From an uncultured Pelagibacteraceae bacterium (lineage in GTDB: Bacteria; Pseudomonadota; Alphaproteobacteria; Pelagibacterales; Pelagibacteraceae): a stretch of DNA of 54,898 nucleotides. The position numbers were made by a program, and so were the translations under genes. Location: assembly GCA_902588255.1 (NCBI GenBank), contig CACIOK010000005.1, positions 1 to 54,898 of the forward strand, written 5' to 3'. Shown piece after piece: positions 18,969 through 28,346 of this stretch (positions are counted from its first letter, which is position 1; every line of letters begins with the position of its first letter). The notes beneath the pieces were generated by a model that saw only the letters and a list, made by a program, of their open reading frames with translations, made no database searches and was not told where the DNA came from.

Positions 18969-19757
18969 ATGATAGGCTTATTCTTTGGAGATACCGAATT
19001 TCCAAAATTAATATTAAAAAGTATTAAAAAAAAGAAAAAAAAGTATTTCATTATTGATCTATCAAAAAATAATATATTTAAAAAAGATAGATATTCATAT
19101 CGTATAAGCATAGGCCAATTTGGCAAGATATTAAAATTAATAAGAGATAAAAAGTGCAACAAAGTTATTTTTGCTGGAAAAATAAATAAACCTAAATTTT
19201 CTCAATTAAAATTAGATATCACTGGGATATATTATATCCCAAGAATAATTAAAGCAGCTAAAAAAGGAGATGCTGCAATTCTAAAAGATTTAATAAAAAT
19301 TTTGTCTTTGGAAAAAATAAAGGTCATAAGTTCAATATATTTTAATCCAGAACTTTCGTTAAAAAAAGGAAATTATTCAAAAATTAAACCTAATAAATAT
19401 GATTTAATTTATATTAAAAAGGGAATTAGGACTCTTCAAAATTCAAATTCATACGACCATGTTCAGGCCGTTATTGTTAAAAATAATGTTGTGGTAACGG
19501 AAACTTACAAAGGTACAAAAAAATTAATTCAATCAATAAGAAAAACAAAATTTAACAGTGGTGTTTTGATTAAGTTTCCTAAAAAAAAACAAGATCTTAA
19601 AGTAGATCTTCCTACAATAGGACTTGATACTTTTAAAGATTGTAAAAAAGTAGGGTTAAAGGGTGTAGTTTTAAAAAATAAGCAAAACATTTTTTTGGAA
19701 AAAAAAGCATGTATTAATTTCGCTAATAAAAATAAAATGTTTATTACAGTAAAATGA
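18969..19757 (+). CDS. lpxI: UDP-2,3-diacylglucosamine pyrophosphatase LpxI (DUF1009)
   Basis: Hydrolyses UDP-2,3-diacylglucosamine to lipid X in alphaproteobacteria, replacing LpxH. The 262 aa protein shows family features: an N-terminal domain with IGQFGKILKLIR and VIFAGKINKPKF, and a C-terminal domain with GIRTLQNSNSYDHVQAVIV, VLIKFPKKKQDLKVDLPTIGLDT (split by degenerate positions) and GLKGVVLKNKQNIFLEK. It is clamped between lpxA and lpxB (ATGA overlap at 19754), the standard lpxA-lpxI-lpxB order, which strengthens the assignment. Confidence 0.92.
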   Translation: MIGLFFGDTEFPKLILKSIKKKKKKYFIIDLSKNNIFKKDRYSYRISIGQFGKILKLIRDKKCNKVIFAGKINKPKFSQLKLDITGIYYIPRIIKAAKKGDAAILKDLIKILSLEKIKVISSIYFNPELSLKKGNYSKIKPNKYDLIYIKKGIRTLQNSNSYDHVQAVIVKNNVVVTETYKGTKKLIQSIRKTKFNSGVLIKFPKKKQDLKVDLPTIGLDTFKDCKKVGLKGVVLKNKQNIFLEKKACINFANKNKMFITVK

Positions 19758-20884
19758 AAAAGATATTTATATTAACTGGAGAAGCATCAGGTGATAAATT
19801 GGCCTCAACTGTAATTTCAAAAATTAAAAATAATAATGGTGAAATAGAGTATCTATCAGTGGGTGGATCAAATTTAAAAAATTTAGGAATAAAATCCATT
19901 TTTGATTTAAAGGAAATAACTTATATAGGATTTACAAGTGTTTTATTTAATATTTTTAAAATTAAAAATAAAATAAACAAAACCGTTGAAGAAATTATAA
20001 AATTTAATCCTGATATTATATTTAGTGTTGATAGCCCTGATTTTACTTTACGTGTAGCCGAAAAAGTAAAAAAAATAAAACCTAATGTTAAATCAATCCA
20101 TTATGTAGCTCCACAAGTATGGATATGGAGAGAAAGTAGAGTGAAAAAATTTAAAAAATTTGTTGATCATTTTTTATTGCTTTTTAACTTTGAAAAAAAA
20201 TATTTTGACAAGGAGAATATAGCTAATACTTTTGTTGGCCATCCTTTATTAGAAAAAAATAATTCAAAAGTAGATATTTCTAATATTTCTAAAGGTAAAA
20301 AAATTATATCAATATTTCCTGGCAGTAGATCTTCTGAAACAGATGTGCTTTTACCAATTTTGATGGATTTTGTTAAATTAATGAATAAAAAATTCAAAGA
20401 ATATATTTTTGTATTTCATGCAACAGATGACAATAAAAATTTAATAAAAGAAAAATTAAAAAATAGTAATTTGAATAATGTTGAAATTATATCAGATAAA
20501 AATATTAAATCTCAAGTGTTATTAAATTCAATATTTGCAGTCTCTAAATCTGGTACTGTTTCATTAGAAATTTGTAATGCTAAAGTACCATCAATTATAA
20601 TTTACAAAATAAACTTTATTAATTATTTGATTATGAAATCTTTAGTTAAAGTAAATTTTGCAAATATTATTAATATAATTAATAATAGAGAAGTTATCCC
20701 AGAACTTTTACAAAACGAGTGTAATGCAAAAGAAATTTATAAATCAGTAGTTTATTTTTTAAAAAATCCTGATTTTGCAAATAAACAGGTTGATGATTGC
20801 TTGAAAACTTTGGATCAAATAAGATCAAAAAGTTCTTCAAGTGATGAAGCTGCAAAAATATTAAGCAAGTATCTTGTTGCTTAA
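19754..20884 (+). CDS. lpxB: Lipid-A-disaccharide synthase
   Basis: Glycosyltransferase (GT19) that joins UDP-2,3-diacylglucosamine and lipid X into lipid A disaccharide at the inner membrane. The 376 aa protein starts IFILTGEASGDKLAS and contains DSPDFTLRVAEKVK, HYVAPQVWIWRESRVKKF (about residues 116-133), the PGSRSSE nucleotide-binding segment (about 190-196) and the SKSGTVSLE motif (about 265-273). It ends the lpx run. The 3' end overlaps the convergent gltX by 24 nt. Confidence 0.95.
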   Translation: MKKIFILTGEASGDKLASTVISKIKNNNGEIEYLSVGGSNLKNLGIKSIFDLKEITYIGFTSVLFNIFKIKNKINKTVEEIIKFNPDIIFSVDSPDFTLRVAEKVKKIKPNVKSIHYVAPQVWIWRESRVKKFKKFVDHFLLLFNFEKKYFDKENIANTFVGHPLLEKNNSKVDISNISKGKKIISIFPGSRSSETDVLLPILMDFVKLMNKKFKEYIFVFHATDDNKNLIKEKLKNSNLNNVEIISDKNIKSQVLLNSIFAVSKSGTVSLEICNAKVPSIIIYKINFINYLIMKSLVKVNFANIINIINNREVIPELLQNECNAKEIYKSVVYFLKNPDFANKQVDDCLKTLDQIRSKSSSSDEAAKILSKYLVA

Positions 20885-22261
20885 TCTTTTGATAACTTCT
20901 TCTTTACCAAGTGAAATAATTATATCGTAAATTCCTGGGCCAAATTTAGATCCTGTTAAAGCTATCCTTAATGGTTGACCAACACCTTTAAAATTTACAT
21001 TGTTTGATTTAATAAGTTCCTTAATAATTGGTTCCAAAGTTTCTTTTTTAAGTTCATTTATTTTTGAAATTTTGCTTGTAAATTCTGATATTATTTTTTT
21101 AGCTGAAGTATCAATTAATTTTAAGTCTTCATCATTAAATTTAACTAAGTCTGATATTATATATTTAGAATTGTTGTAAATATCTTCTAAAGTTTTTGCT
21201 TTATTTTTAAGAAATAATAGTGATTTTTTGATCTTATCTTCTTTGTTTGAATCAATTTTTTCTTTGTAGTTTATGCAGTATTCATTTAACCTATTGTATA
21301 GGTTAGTTTCATTCATATTTTTAATATAGTGTTCATTCATTGATAAAATACGACTGATATCTAATTTTGATGGAGACTTGCCTATACCTTCTAAATTAAA
21401 ATGTTTGATACTTTCATCTAAAGTGAATATTTCTTTGTCTTTGAAAGACCAACCTAATCTTAATAAATAATTTCTTAAAGCTTCGGGCATAATTCCAATT
21501 TTTGAGTAGTCATCTAGAGTTGATGCTTTGTCCCTTTTGGATAGTTTTTTTCCCTCTGTAGTGTGGATTAGTGGAATGTGAGCAAAAGATGGGAGTTCCC
21601 ATTTCATGGCCAAATAGATTTGCATTTGTTTAAATGTATTGATTTTATGATCATCACCTCGAATTATGTGAGTTACTTTCATTTGATGGTCATCTACAGA
21701 TGCAGACAAATTATAAGTTGGTGTCCCATCATTTCTTAAAATAACAAAATCCTCAATAGTATTATTATCAATTTGTACATCTCCTTGTACTAAATCTTTC
21801 AATACGGTAGATCCATCAATTTTGCTTTTAAATCTTATAACTGGATTTATATCTTTTGGAGCATTAACTTCTTTTATATCTCTCCATTTTCTATTGTAAA
21901 TATAAGGAATTTTTTTTTGTTTAGCTCTTTTTTTTTGCTCCTCTATTTCTTCATTTGAGCAATAGCATTTATAAGCATTTCCATTTTTTAACAATTCGCT
22001 TACAACTTCTAAGTGGTTTTTTATTTTTGCAGACTGTAAGTATACTTCACCATCGTATTCAATACCTATCCATTTTAATGATTTAATAATTTGTTGCTTG
22101 TATTCATCTTTTGATCTTTCTTTATCTGTATCTTCTATTCTTAAATGAAAGGTGCCACTTTTATTTTTAGAAAATAACCAATTAAACAATGCAGTTCTGA
22201 CACCACCTATATGAAGAGGACCAGTTGGAGATGGAGCAAATCTTGTTGCTACTTTAGACAT
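20861..22261 (-). CDS. gltX: Glutamyl-tRNA synthetase
   Basis: Class I synthetase that charges tRNA-Glu, and in organisms without GlnRS possibly also tRNA-Gln. The 466 aa protein has the HIGH-equivalent motif HIGG in FAPSPTGPLHIGGVRTALF (about residues 8-26), the zinc-region cysteines CYCSNEE (about 98-104), the RGDDH segment, and the KMSKS-equivalent KLSKRDKAS (about residues 240-248), followed by the helical anticodon-binding domain. It is the last gene of the minus-strand run that includes lexA and trp genes, 22 nt after lexA. A single gltX is visible here; whether there is a second one elsewhere cannot be seen. Confidence 0.96.
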   Translation of the reverse strand: MSKVATRFAPSPTGPLHIGGVRTALFNWLFSKNKSGTFHLRIEDTDKERSKDEYKQQIIKSLKWIGIEYDGEVYLQSAKIKNHLEVVSELLKNGNAYKCYCSNEEIEEQKKRAKQKKIPYIYNRKWRDIKEVNAPKDINPVIRFKSKIDGSTVLKDLVQGDVQIDNNTIEDFVILRNDGTPTYNLSASVDDHQMKVTHIIRGDDHKINTFKQMQIYLAMKWELPSFAHIPLIHTTEGKKLSKRDKASTLDDYSKIGIMPEALRNYLLRLGWSFKDKEIFTLDESIKHFNLEGIGKSPSKLDISRILSMNEHYIKNMNETNLYNRLNEYCINYKEKIDSNKEDKIKKSLLFLKNKAKTLEDIYNNSKYIISDLVKFNDEDLKLIDTSAKKIISEFTSKISKINELKKETLEPIIKELIKSNNVNFKGVGQPLRIALTGSKFGPGIYDIIISLGKEEVIKRLSNKILA

Positions 22262-22283
22262 TAGAAATGTTTAGACTATTTTA

Positions 22284-22964
22284 TTAGAAGTTTCTATATA
22301 AAGATACTAACACACCTTGAACTTTTACCCTATCTGGGCCAAAGATTTTAGTTTCATAGTTCCTATTGGCACTTTCAAGCGCTATAGTTTTGCCTTTTCG
22401 TCTAATTCTTTTAAGCATAGCCTCATGATCATCAATCAAAGCAACTACGATTTTTCCATTTTCAGCTGTATCAGATTTTTTTACAATAACTGTATCACCT
22501 TCATTTATGCCAGCTTCTATCATTGAATCTCCTTGAACTTTTAAACCAAAATATTCACCATTTTTTTCTAAATTACTTGGTAATGGAATTCTTGAAACTT
22601 CATTTTGAATAGCTTCAACAGGAGTTCCGGCTGCTATTTTTCCTAATACTGGCACTTCAGCAGCATCAGCGTTATTAACATTTTCTTCATCTAAACCACC
22701 TTTAATTACGCTGGGTGAAAAACTATTGTATATATCATTTGCTGAAGCTGTTTCAGGAAGTTTTATAACTTCCAATGCTCGTGCTTTATGGGCAAGTCTT
22801 TTAATAAAACCTCTTTCCTCTAAAGCACTAATAAGTCTATGAATTCCTGACTTTGACTTCAAATTTAAAGACTCTTTCATTTCCTCATAAGAAGGTGACA
22901 CACCAGAAGTCCTCAACTTCTTGTTGATAAATAATAGAAGGTTTTTTTGTTTTTTAGTTAACAT
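22284..22964 (-). CDS. lexA: SOS repressor LexA
   Basis: Repressor of the SOS response that self-cleaves with RecA-ssDNA. The 226 aa protein has an N-terminal winged helix-turn-helix (about residues 20-55, [20 protein letters not shown]), a linker with the Ala112-Gly113 cleavage bond in [11 protein letters not shown], and the catalytic dyad Ser147 ([11 protein letters not shown]) and Lys185 (EAMLKRI). All residues needed for cleavage are present. An exact GTTC-N7-GTTC box lies 24-38 bases upstream (22988-23002), indicating autoregulation. In alphaproteobacteria lexA commonly follows trpC with moaC and moeA in between; those are absent here. Confidence 0.96.
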   Translation of the reverse strand: MLTKKQKNLLLFINKKLRTSGVSPSYEEMKESLNLKSKSGIHRLISALEERGFIKRLAHKARALEVIKLPETASANDIYNSFSPSVIKGGLDEENVNNADAAEVPVLGKIAAGTPVEAIQNEVSRIPLPSNLEKNGEYFGLKVQGDSMIEAGINEGDTVIVKKSDTAENGKIVVALIDDHEAMLKRIRRKGKTIALESANRNYETKIFGPDRVKVQGVLVSLYRNF

Positions 22965-22987
22965 AGAACAAATATCGTACAGAATCT

Positions 22988-23002
22988 GTTCTACAAAAGT
23001 TC
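22988..23002 (-). promoter_or_regulatory. LexA (SOS) operator GTTC-N7-GTTC
   Basis: On the + strand the bases read GTTC (22988-22991), seven bases, GTTC (22999-23002); on the lexA-coding strand this is GAAC-N7-GAAC. GTTC-N7-GTTC is the established alphaproteobacterial SOS box, and it lies 24 bases before the lexA start codon, where autoregulation requires it. The match is exact at all eight defined positions. Its function is inference from motif and position. Confidence 0.85.
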
Positions 23003-23051
23003 TTCTTAATTAACAATAGCTTAAAATTCAACAAAATAGGGGTTAATTTAA

Positions 23052-23843
23052 CTAAAGAACAGAAAAAATTGAATTTTTATCCAAGTTCTTCAAAAGTGAT
23101 TCACCAATTAAAAAAGTTTTTATATTTGTATTTTTATTAATTTCTAAAAGTTCTTCTTTTGTTTTAATTCCACTTTCAGAAATTAATGGTCCAGTATGAT
23201 TTGTTAAGATATTTTTAAGTTCATAAGTTGTGCTTATTTCTGTTTTAAGAGTTTTAAGATTACGATTATTTATACCTATTAATGCATCATTAAATCTAAG
23301 AGCTTTTTTTGCTTCCTCAGCAGTATGAACTTCTACAATTACTGACATTTTTAATTTAATAGCTTCTTCATACAATTGGTCTGCTAAATTATCGCTTATA
23401 CCTGCGATAATAATTAAAATAGCATCAGCACCATAACTTTTTGCTAAATGAATTTGAAATGGATCAACAAAAAAATCTTTACACAAGATTGGTAAATTTA
23501 TTTTTTGCTTAATTTTATATATGTGCGTTAGATCACCAAAGAAAAAATCCTCTTCAGTTAAAACAGATAAGCAAGTAGCTTTGTTGGAGTTATATATTTC
23601 AGCAATTTTCAATGGGTCATAATCTTTAATAATAATACCCGCAGAAGGACTAGCTTTTTTAATTTCAGCTATAATTGAAATTTTGTCTAACTTAATATTT
23701 TTTTCTATTTTTTCCTTAAAATTAATAAATAAATTATTTTTAGCAATTTTATCTTGCAATGAATCTATTGAAATATTTTTTTTTAAAATATCAATTTTAG
23801 TGATTTTTTTTCCAATAATTTTTTTTAATATATCTTCAGCCAT
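23052..23843 (-). CDS. trpC: Indole-3-glycerol phosphate synthase
   Basis: Closes the indole ring in tryptophan synthesis (CdRP to indole-3-glycerol phosphate). The 263 aa TIM barrel shows IIAEIKKASPSAGII (about residues 57-71), LSVLTEEDFFFG, PILCKDFFVDPFQI (about 118-131), IGINNRNLKT (about 189-198) and SESGI (about 220-224), the catalytic and phosphate-binding strands of TrpC. It is a stand-alone enzyme, not fused to TrpF. Its start overlaps trpD by 8 nt. The 87 nt after its stop hold the lexA operator. Confidence 0.95.
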   Translation of the reverse strand: MAEDILKKIIGKKITKIDILKKNISIDSLQDKIAKNNLFINFKEKIEKNIKLDKISIIAEIKKASPSAGIIIKDYDPLKIAEIYNSNKATCLSVLTEEDFFFGDLTHIYKIKQKINLPILCKDFFVDPFQIHLAKSYGADAILIIIAGISDNLADQLYEEAIKLKMSVIVEVHTAEEAKKALRFNDALIGINNRNLKTLKTEISTTYELKNILTNHTGPLISESGIKTKEELLEINKNTNIKTFLIGESLLKNLDKNSIFSVL

Positions 23844-24828
23844 TTTGGATATCAGTTAAATGTTTAAAAGTATTACCACTTAAAATATGTTCTCTTGCAT
23901 TTATATAAGCTTTATTAAAATCATTATGTTTTTCTGATACAATAAGACCTGCTGCAGCATTTAAGCAAACAGCCTTTGAAAAATCATTATCTTTACCTGT
24001 AAAAATTTCGATTATTTTATTAGCATTAAATTTTGAATCATCACCCAGCAAGTTTGAGAAATTTTCAGCATTTATATTTAAGTCGCTTGGATTAATTATT
24101 ATATCTGATAATTGACCATTTTTTAATTGCACAACGTTAGTTTTAGCATAAGGTGAAATTTCATCTAAACCATCTTCGCTATTCACTATCCATGCAAATT
24201 TAATATTTAAATTCTTAAGTCCATTTGCAAAGGTTTTAAGTAATTTTTTATCAAAAACACCAACAACCTGTCTTTCAACTAACGCAGGACTACTCAATGG
24301 ACCAATCATGTTAAATATAGTTCTTTTACCTATTTTTTTTCTAGTAGGGCCGACATATTTCATAGCACTGTGATAATTTGGTGCAAACATAAAACCAAAA
24401 TTATTTTTATTAATTTGATTTTCAATATCATGAGGTTCTAAATTAATTTTAATTTTTAAAGCTTCTAAAACGTCTCCAGACCCACATTTTGATGAAACAG
24501 CCTTATTTCCATGTTTCGCAACTTTAGTTCCCATACTTGCTAGCAACAAAGCTGAAGCTGTAGATATATTTAATGTATTTTTTCCATCACCCCCAGTTCC
24601 ACATGTATCAATACAATCTTTGACATTAACTCTTTTTGATTTTTCTCTTAATACATGTACTCCACCACTAATTTCATCAGAAACCTCTCCTTTTGCAGAA
24701 AGAAAGGTAAGAAAATCATAAATTTCTTGATCAGAAGCTTTACCATTCATTAAAATTTCAAATGCCCGTTTAGACTCATCGAATGTTAAATTTTCTTTAT
24801 TTTTTAATTTTTTTAAAAATTTTTCCAT
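23836..24828 (-). CDS. trpD: Anthranilate phosphoribosyltransferase
   Basis: Transfers phosphoribose from PRPP to anthranilate. The 330 aa protein has the family segments DTCGTGGDGKNTLNIST (about residues 78-94), KHGNKAVSSKCGSGDVLEAL (about 108-127), FMFAPNYHSAMKYVGP and the IFNMIGPLSSPA region (about 173-184). It overlaps trpC by 8 nt and trpG by one base. It is not fused to the glutaminase, which is the separate trpG gene upstream. Confidence 0.96.
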   Translation of the reverse strand: MEKFLKKLKNKENLTFDESKRAFEILMNGKASDQEIYDFLTFLSAKGEVSDEISGGVHVLREKSKRVNVKDCIDTCGTGGDGKNTLNISTASALLLASMGTKVAKHGNKAVSSKCGSGDVLEALKIKINLEPHDIENQINKNNFGFMFAPNYHSAMKYVGPTRKKIGKRTIFNMIGPLSSPALVERQVVGVFDKKLLKTFANGLKNLNIKFAWIVNSEDGLDEISPYAKTNVVQLKNGQLSDIIINPSDLNINAENFSNLLGDDSKFNANKIIEIFTGKDNDFSKAVCLNAAAGLIVSEKHNDFNKAYINAREHILSGNTFKHLTDIQNG

Positions 24829-25400
24829 TATTTATTATAATTTATAAAATTTTTTAATATTTTAATACCAATAGTCGTTTTAATACTTTCCGGATGAAAT
24901 TGAACACCATGAACATTATATTTTTTATGCTGAATGCCCATAATTATTCCATCTTCTGTTTCTGCAGTTATTTCAAGATTTCTGGAAAATGTTTTTTTAT
25001 CAATTATAAGACTATGGTATCTTGTTGCTTGAAAAGTACTTGGTAAATTTTTTAATATACCAATTTTTTTAGATTTAATTTTACTAGTTTTTCCATGCAT
25101 CAATTTTTTTGCTTGTATTATTTTGGATCCAAATACTTGGCCAATTACCTGATGACCCAAACAAACTCCAAGGATAGGAATTTTTTTGTATAAGGATTTA
25201 ACAATTTTAATACAATTTCCCGCACTGTTTGGATTTCCAGGACCAGGAGAAATTACAATTTTTTGAAAATTTGATTTAATAATTTGATTACTTGTAATTT
25301 CATCATTTCTTACTACCTGAACTTCATTTTTTAATGATGAAATATAATGATATAAATTAAATGTAAAACTATCGTAATTATCTATTAATAAAACTTTCAT
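24828..25400 (-). CDS. trpG: Anthranilate synthase component II (glutamine amidotransferase)
   Basis: Supplies ammonia from glutamine to TrpE. The 190 aa class I amidotransferase carries the N-terminal LLIDNYDSFTFNLYHY, the PGPG oxyanion loop (about residues 54-57), the nucleophile in GVCLGHQVIGQ (Cys about residue 80) and the catalytic HPES (about 170-173). It could also serve PabB in folate synthesis, as often happens with a single such gene; no pabB is seen here. Single-base overlaps join it to trpE and trpD. Confidence 0.94.
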   Translation of the reverse strand: MKVLLIDNYDSFTFNLYHYISSLKNEVQVVRNDEITSNQIIKSNFQKIVISPGPGNPNSAGNCIKIVKSLYKKIPILGVCLGHQVIGQVFGSKIIQAKKLMHGKTSKIKSKKIGILKNLPSTFQATRYHSLIIDKKTFSRNLEITAETEDGIIMGIQHKKYNVHGVQFHPESIKTTIGIKILKNFINYNK

Positions 25401-26863
25401 TATTTTATAGAACTTAATAAAGCTTTAGCTTTATTCACAGTTTCTTCGTATTCTTTGTTTGGTTTGCTATCTGCAACAATTCCTGCTCCAGCTTGAACAT
25501 AAAATTTATTATTTTTTGCCAAAGCTGTTCTTAATGCAATACATGTATCAAATTCACCGTTAGCAGAAAAATAACCAATTCCACCAGCGTAGACTTTTCT
25601 TTTTGAAGTTTCAAGCTCATCTATAATTTCCATTGCACGAATTTTAGGTGCACCAGAAACAGTGCCAGCTGGAAATCCAGCTAATAGAGATTTAAATTTA
25701 GAGTAATTATTATTAAAAACACCAATTACATTGGATACTATATGCATTACATGTGAGTATTTTTCTATATTAAATTTTTCAGTGACTTTTACTGTATTAA
25801 TTTTTGAAACTTTTCCAACATCATTTCTTCCTAAATCTAAAAGCATTAAATGCTCCGATAACTCTTTTTTATCACTAAGTAAATCTTTCATATTAAATTT
25901 ATCTTGTTTTTTATTTTTTCCTCTAGGCCTTGTTCCGGCTATAGGTCTAATTGTAATTTTTTTATCTCTTAATCTTACTAATATTTCAGGACTTGCCCCT
26001 ATAATTTGAAAATCGTGAAAATTGAAAAAATACATAAAAGGGGATGGATTGGTAATCCTTAACTTTTTGTAAATATCCAATGGTTGCTTAATTAGCTTAG
26101 TTTCAAATCTTTGACTTAACACCACTTGAAAAATATCACCAATTTTGATGTATTTTTTTGCTTTTTTAACCATGTTAATAAACCTATTTTTTGAAGTATT
26201 TGACTTAACAATGTTTGCTTTAGATACAGGTTTCAATAAATTTTCTTTGCTTGTAATTTGAGATTGAATACTCAAATTAATTAATTCATTTTTAATTTCA
26301 TCATATCTCTTTTTATAATCATTTATCTTTTCGTCTTTAAAAATATTAACAATATAAAAAATTTTTTTTTTTAAATTATCGTGAATTATTAATATTTTAG
26401 GCCTCATTATTCTAACATCAGGAAGTTTTAAATCATCCTTGCAAGTATTGGGAACTTTCTCAATATATCTAATAATGTCGTATGAAAAAAAGCCTGATAA
26501 TAATGAGCAAATTGGTGGTAAATTTTTTGGAGTTTTAAACCTAAAACTTTCTATTAAATTTTCTAATATTTTTTTAGGATCGCCTTTAATTTTTTTTTTC
26601 TTATTTAAATTATCTATATTATAAGCATTATTACCATTAAACTCCCATATTTTATCAGGTTTTTTTCCAAATATTGTATACCTTCCTTTAATAACTCCTT
26701 TTTCAACTGACTCAAAAACAAAACTATTTTTTTCAATTAAAAAATTATTAATAAGATTTAAAATTTCTTTATCTCTATTAGATTTTTTTGAAATAAATAG
26801 TACTTGATTTTTTTTCTGTTTGTGTTGAAACTTGAAATCTTTTAAGTTTCTATTAATCATCAT
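25400..26863 (-). CDS. trpE: Anthranilate synthase component I
   Basis: Converts chorismate and ammonia to anthranilate. The 487 aa protein has the N-terminal feedback region with FESVEKGVIKGRYTIFG (about residues 55-71) and the chorismate-binding domain with DIFQVVLSQRF, PSPFMYFFNF, GASPEILVR, RPIAGTRPRG, DLGRNDVGKV, AGTVSGAPKIRAMEII and the final AGAGIVADS. All hallmark positions of TrpE are present. It lies second in the minus-strand run, 4 nt overlapping ppiD. No leader peptide with tandem Trp codons is possible at this junction, so classical trp attenuation at trpE itself is not seen. Confidence 0.95.
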   Translation of the reverse strand: MMINRNLKDFKFQHKQKKNQVLFISKKSNRDKEILNLINNFLIEKNSFVFESVEKGVIKGRYTIFGKKPDKIWEFNGNNAYNIDNLNKKKKIKGDPKKILENLIESFRFKTPKNLPPICSLLSGFFSYDIIRYIEKVPNTCKDDLKLPDVRIMRPKILIIHDNLKKKIFYIVNIFKDEKINDYKKRYDEIKNELINLSIQSQITSKENLLKPVSKANIVKSNTSKNRFINMVKKAKKYIKIGDIFQVVLSQRFETKLIKQPLDIYKKLRITNPSPFMYFFNFHDFQIIGASPEILVRLRDKKITIRPIAGTRPRGKNKKQDKFNMKDLLSDKKELSEHLMLLDLGRNDVGKVSKINTVKVTEKFNIEKYSHVMHIVSNVIGVFNNNYSKFKSLLAGFPAGTVSGAPKIRAMEIIDELETSKRKVYAGGIGYFSANGEFDTCIALRTALAKNNKFYVQAGAGIVADSKPNKEYEETVNKAKALLSSIK

Positions 26864-28287
26864 TTAAAGTAATTTTTCACTCTTTCAATTGTTTTTTGAT
26901 TTATTTTAACCTTATATTTTTCGTTTAAAAAATTATCATAAGATGAGTACATTTGATCTTTTAATTTATTTTTACCTTTATTTTCATAAATTTTAAATTC
27001 TTCTGAATTTTTTGAAATATTTTCATTATTAATACCGACTATTTTAACTATATATATGTTATCATTTTCATCATTCACTAAACCAAAGGAGTTTTGTGAC
27101 ATTGAATAAATTAATTTGATTGAATTATTAGTAAATATTTTTTCATCTTCAATTGAATTTATTTGAGTTTTTTCTTTTTTAATTGAATTTTTAGTTATTA
27201 TTTCTTCAAATTTACTTTGAGTAAATTTTTTATTACTAATCTCATTCAATATCTTTCTATTAAAGTCATACTTTTTTCTCTCAAAGAGTATTTCAGTTAC
27301 TCTATTTCTAAATTTTTTATCATTTTTTTTTGGTAAAAATTTATTTACGTCACTTATTTCATATAAGACATAAAAATTTCCTTCGTCAAAAAGTTGAATT
27401 TCTGTGTCTTTCATTTCATAAATTTTTTTTTCTACTGGATCACTTTCACTGTTTTTAATATAGTTTTCTTTTTTGATAAGTTTTAAGTTAAAGTTAGTAG
27501 CCACATCTTTAATTGTCACGCCATTTGACATTTCATTTTCAATTTCATCAATTTTATTGAAAAAATCGTGATTATAATCATCTATTCCAATTAAATTCTT
27601 TGGTGTAATTTTTAAATAAGAAAAGCTAATAAATTCTTCTTTTAAATCCTCAGAATTTTCATTAATAAATTTATCAATATCTTCGTCTGAAATATTATTT
27701 TTTTTAACGTAGGCATTATTTAAATTTATATAATCTAAATTTATTTTACTTTTTTGTTCTTTAAAAGTTTTATTAGTTATAAAAAAAGGAGAGTTAATAC
27801 CTCCACCTATATAATAAAACAGTTTTTTTTGTAATTCATTTTTTTTAACTCTTAGTTCAAATTCAGCTGCTGTAATGTTATTGCTTAATAAAAATTTTTC
27901 GTATTTTATCCTTGAAAAATTATTATTATCGTCAAAAAAATTTGGATTTTTTTTAATATTATTTGCTAATGATTTTTCAGAAATTACAAGATTTAAATCT
28001 TTTATTTCCATTTCTAGTAATTTTTCTGATACTAACGTTGAAACCAATTGTTCTAAAACTTTATTTTCTAAATTATCTCTAATTGTGTTTTTATCAATAT
28101 TTGAAGTATTTAAAAAGTTCATTAAATCTTGAGTTGATATATTTTCATTATTTATTTTGGCTACATTATTGGTATTGCCTCCACTAAAAACACCACCCAT
28201 CCCCCATAAGACAAATGGTATAATTAGTATACCAACAAAAACACCTGCTAATTTTGTTTTTGCAAAGTTTCTTATTTTGTTTAACAT
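26860..28287 (-). CDS. ppiD: PpiD/SurA-N-type membrane-anchored folding factor
   Basis: A predicted inner-membrane-anchored periplasmic chaperone of the PpiD type. The 475 aa protein begins MLNKIRNFAKTKLAGVFVGI, with one TM helix (about residues 13-32) followed by a long lysine- and asparagine-rich periplasmic part with a SurA-N-like segment (NNVAKINNENISTQDLMNFL, about residues 39-58). It is shorter than E. coli PpiD (about 620 aa), and I cannot find a clear parvulin core (no GGDLG-type motif), so prolyl isomerase activity is doubtful. It lies directly before trpE, as in many alphaproteobacteria, and is divergent from tpiA with 59 nt between starts. Confidence 0.82.
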   Translation of the reverse strand: MLNKIRNFAKTKLAGVFVGILIIPFVLWGMGGVFSGGNTNNVAKINNENISTQDLMNFLNTSNIDKNTIRDNLENKVLEQLVSTLVSEKLLEMEIKDLNLVISEKSLANNIKKNPNFFDDNNNFSRIKYEKFLLSNNITAAEFELRVKKNELQKKLFYYIGGGINSPFFITNKTFKEQKSKINLDYINLNNAYVKKNNISDEDIDKFINENSEDLKEEFISFSYLKITPKNLIGIDDYNHDFFNKIDEIENEMSNGVTIKDVATNFNLKLIKKENYIKNSESDPVEKKIYEMKDTEIQLFDEGNFYVLYEISDVNKFLPKKNDKKFRNRVTEILFERKKYDFNRKILNEISNKKFTQSKFEEIITKNSIKKEKTQINSIEDEKIFTNNSIKLIYSMSQNSFGLVNDENDNIYIVKIVGINNENISKNSEEFKIYENKGKNKLKDQMYSSYDNFLNEKYKVKINQKTIERVKNYFK

Positions 28288-28346
28288 TTTCTAATTTTTA
28301 ATTTATTGAACTATAAAAGACAAACCTATAGATTAAAATTTTCATT

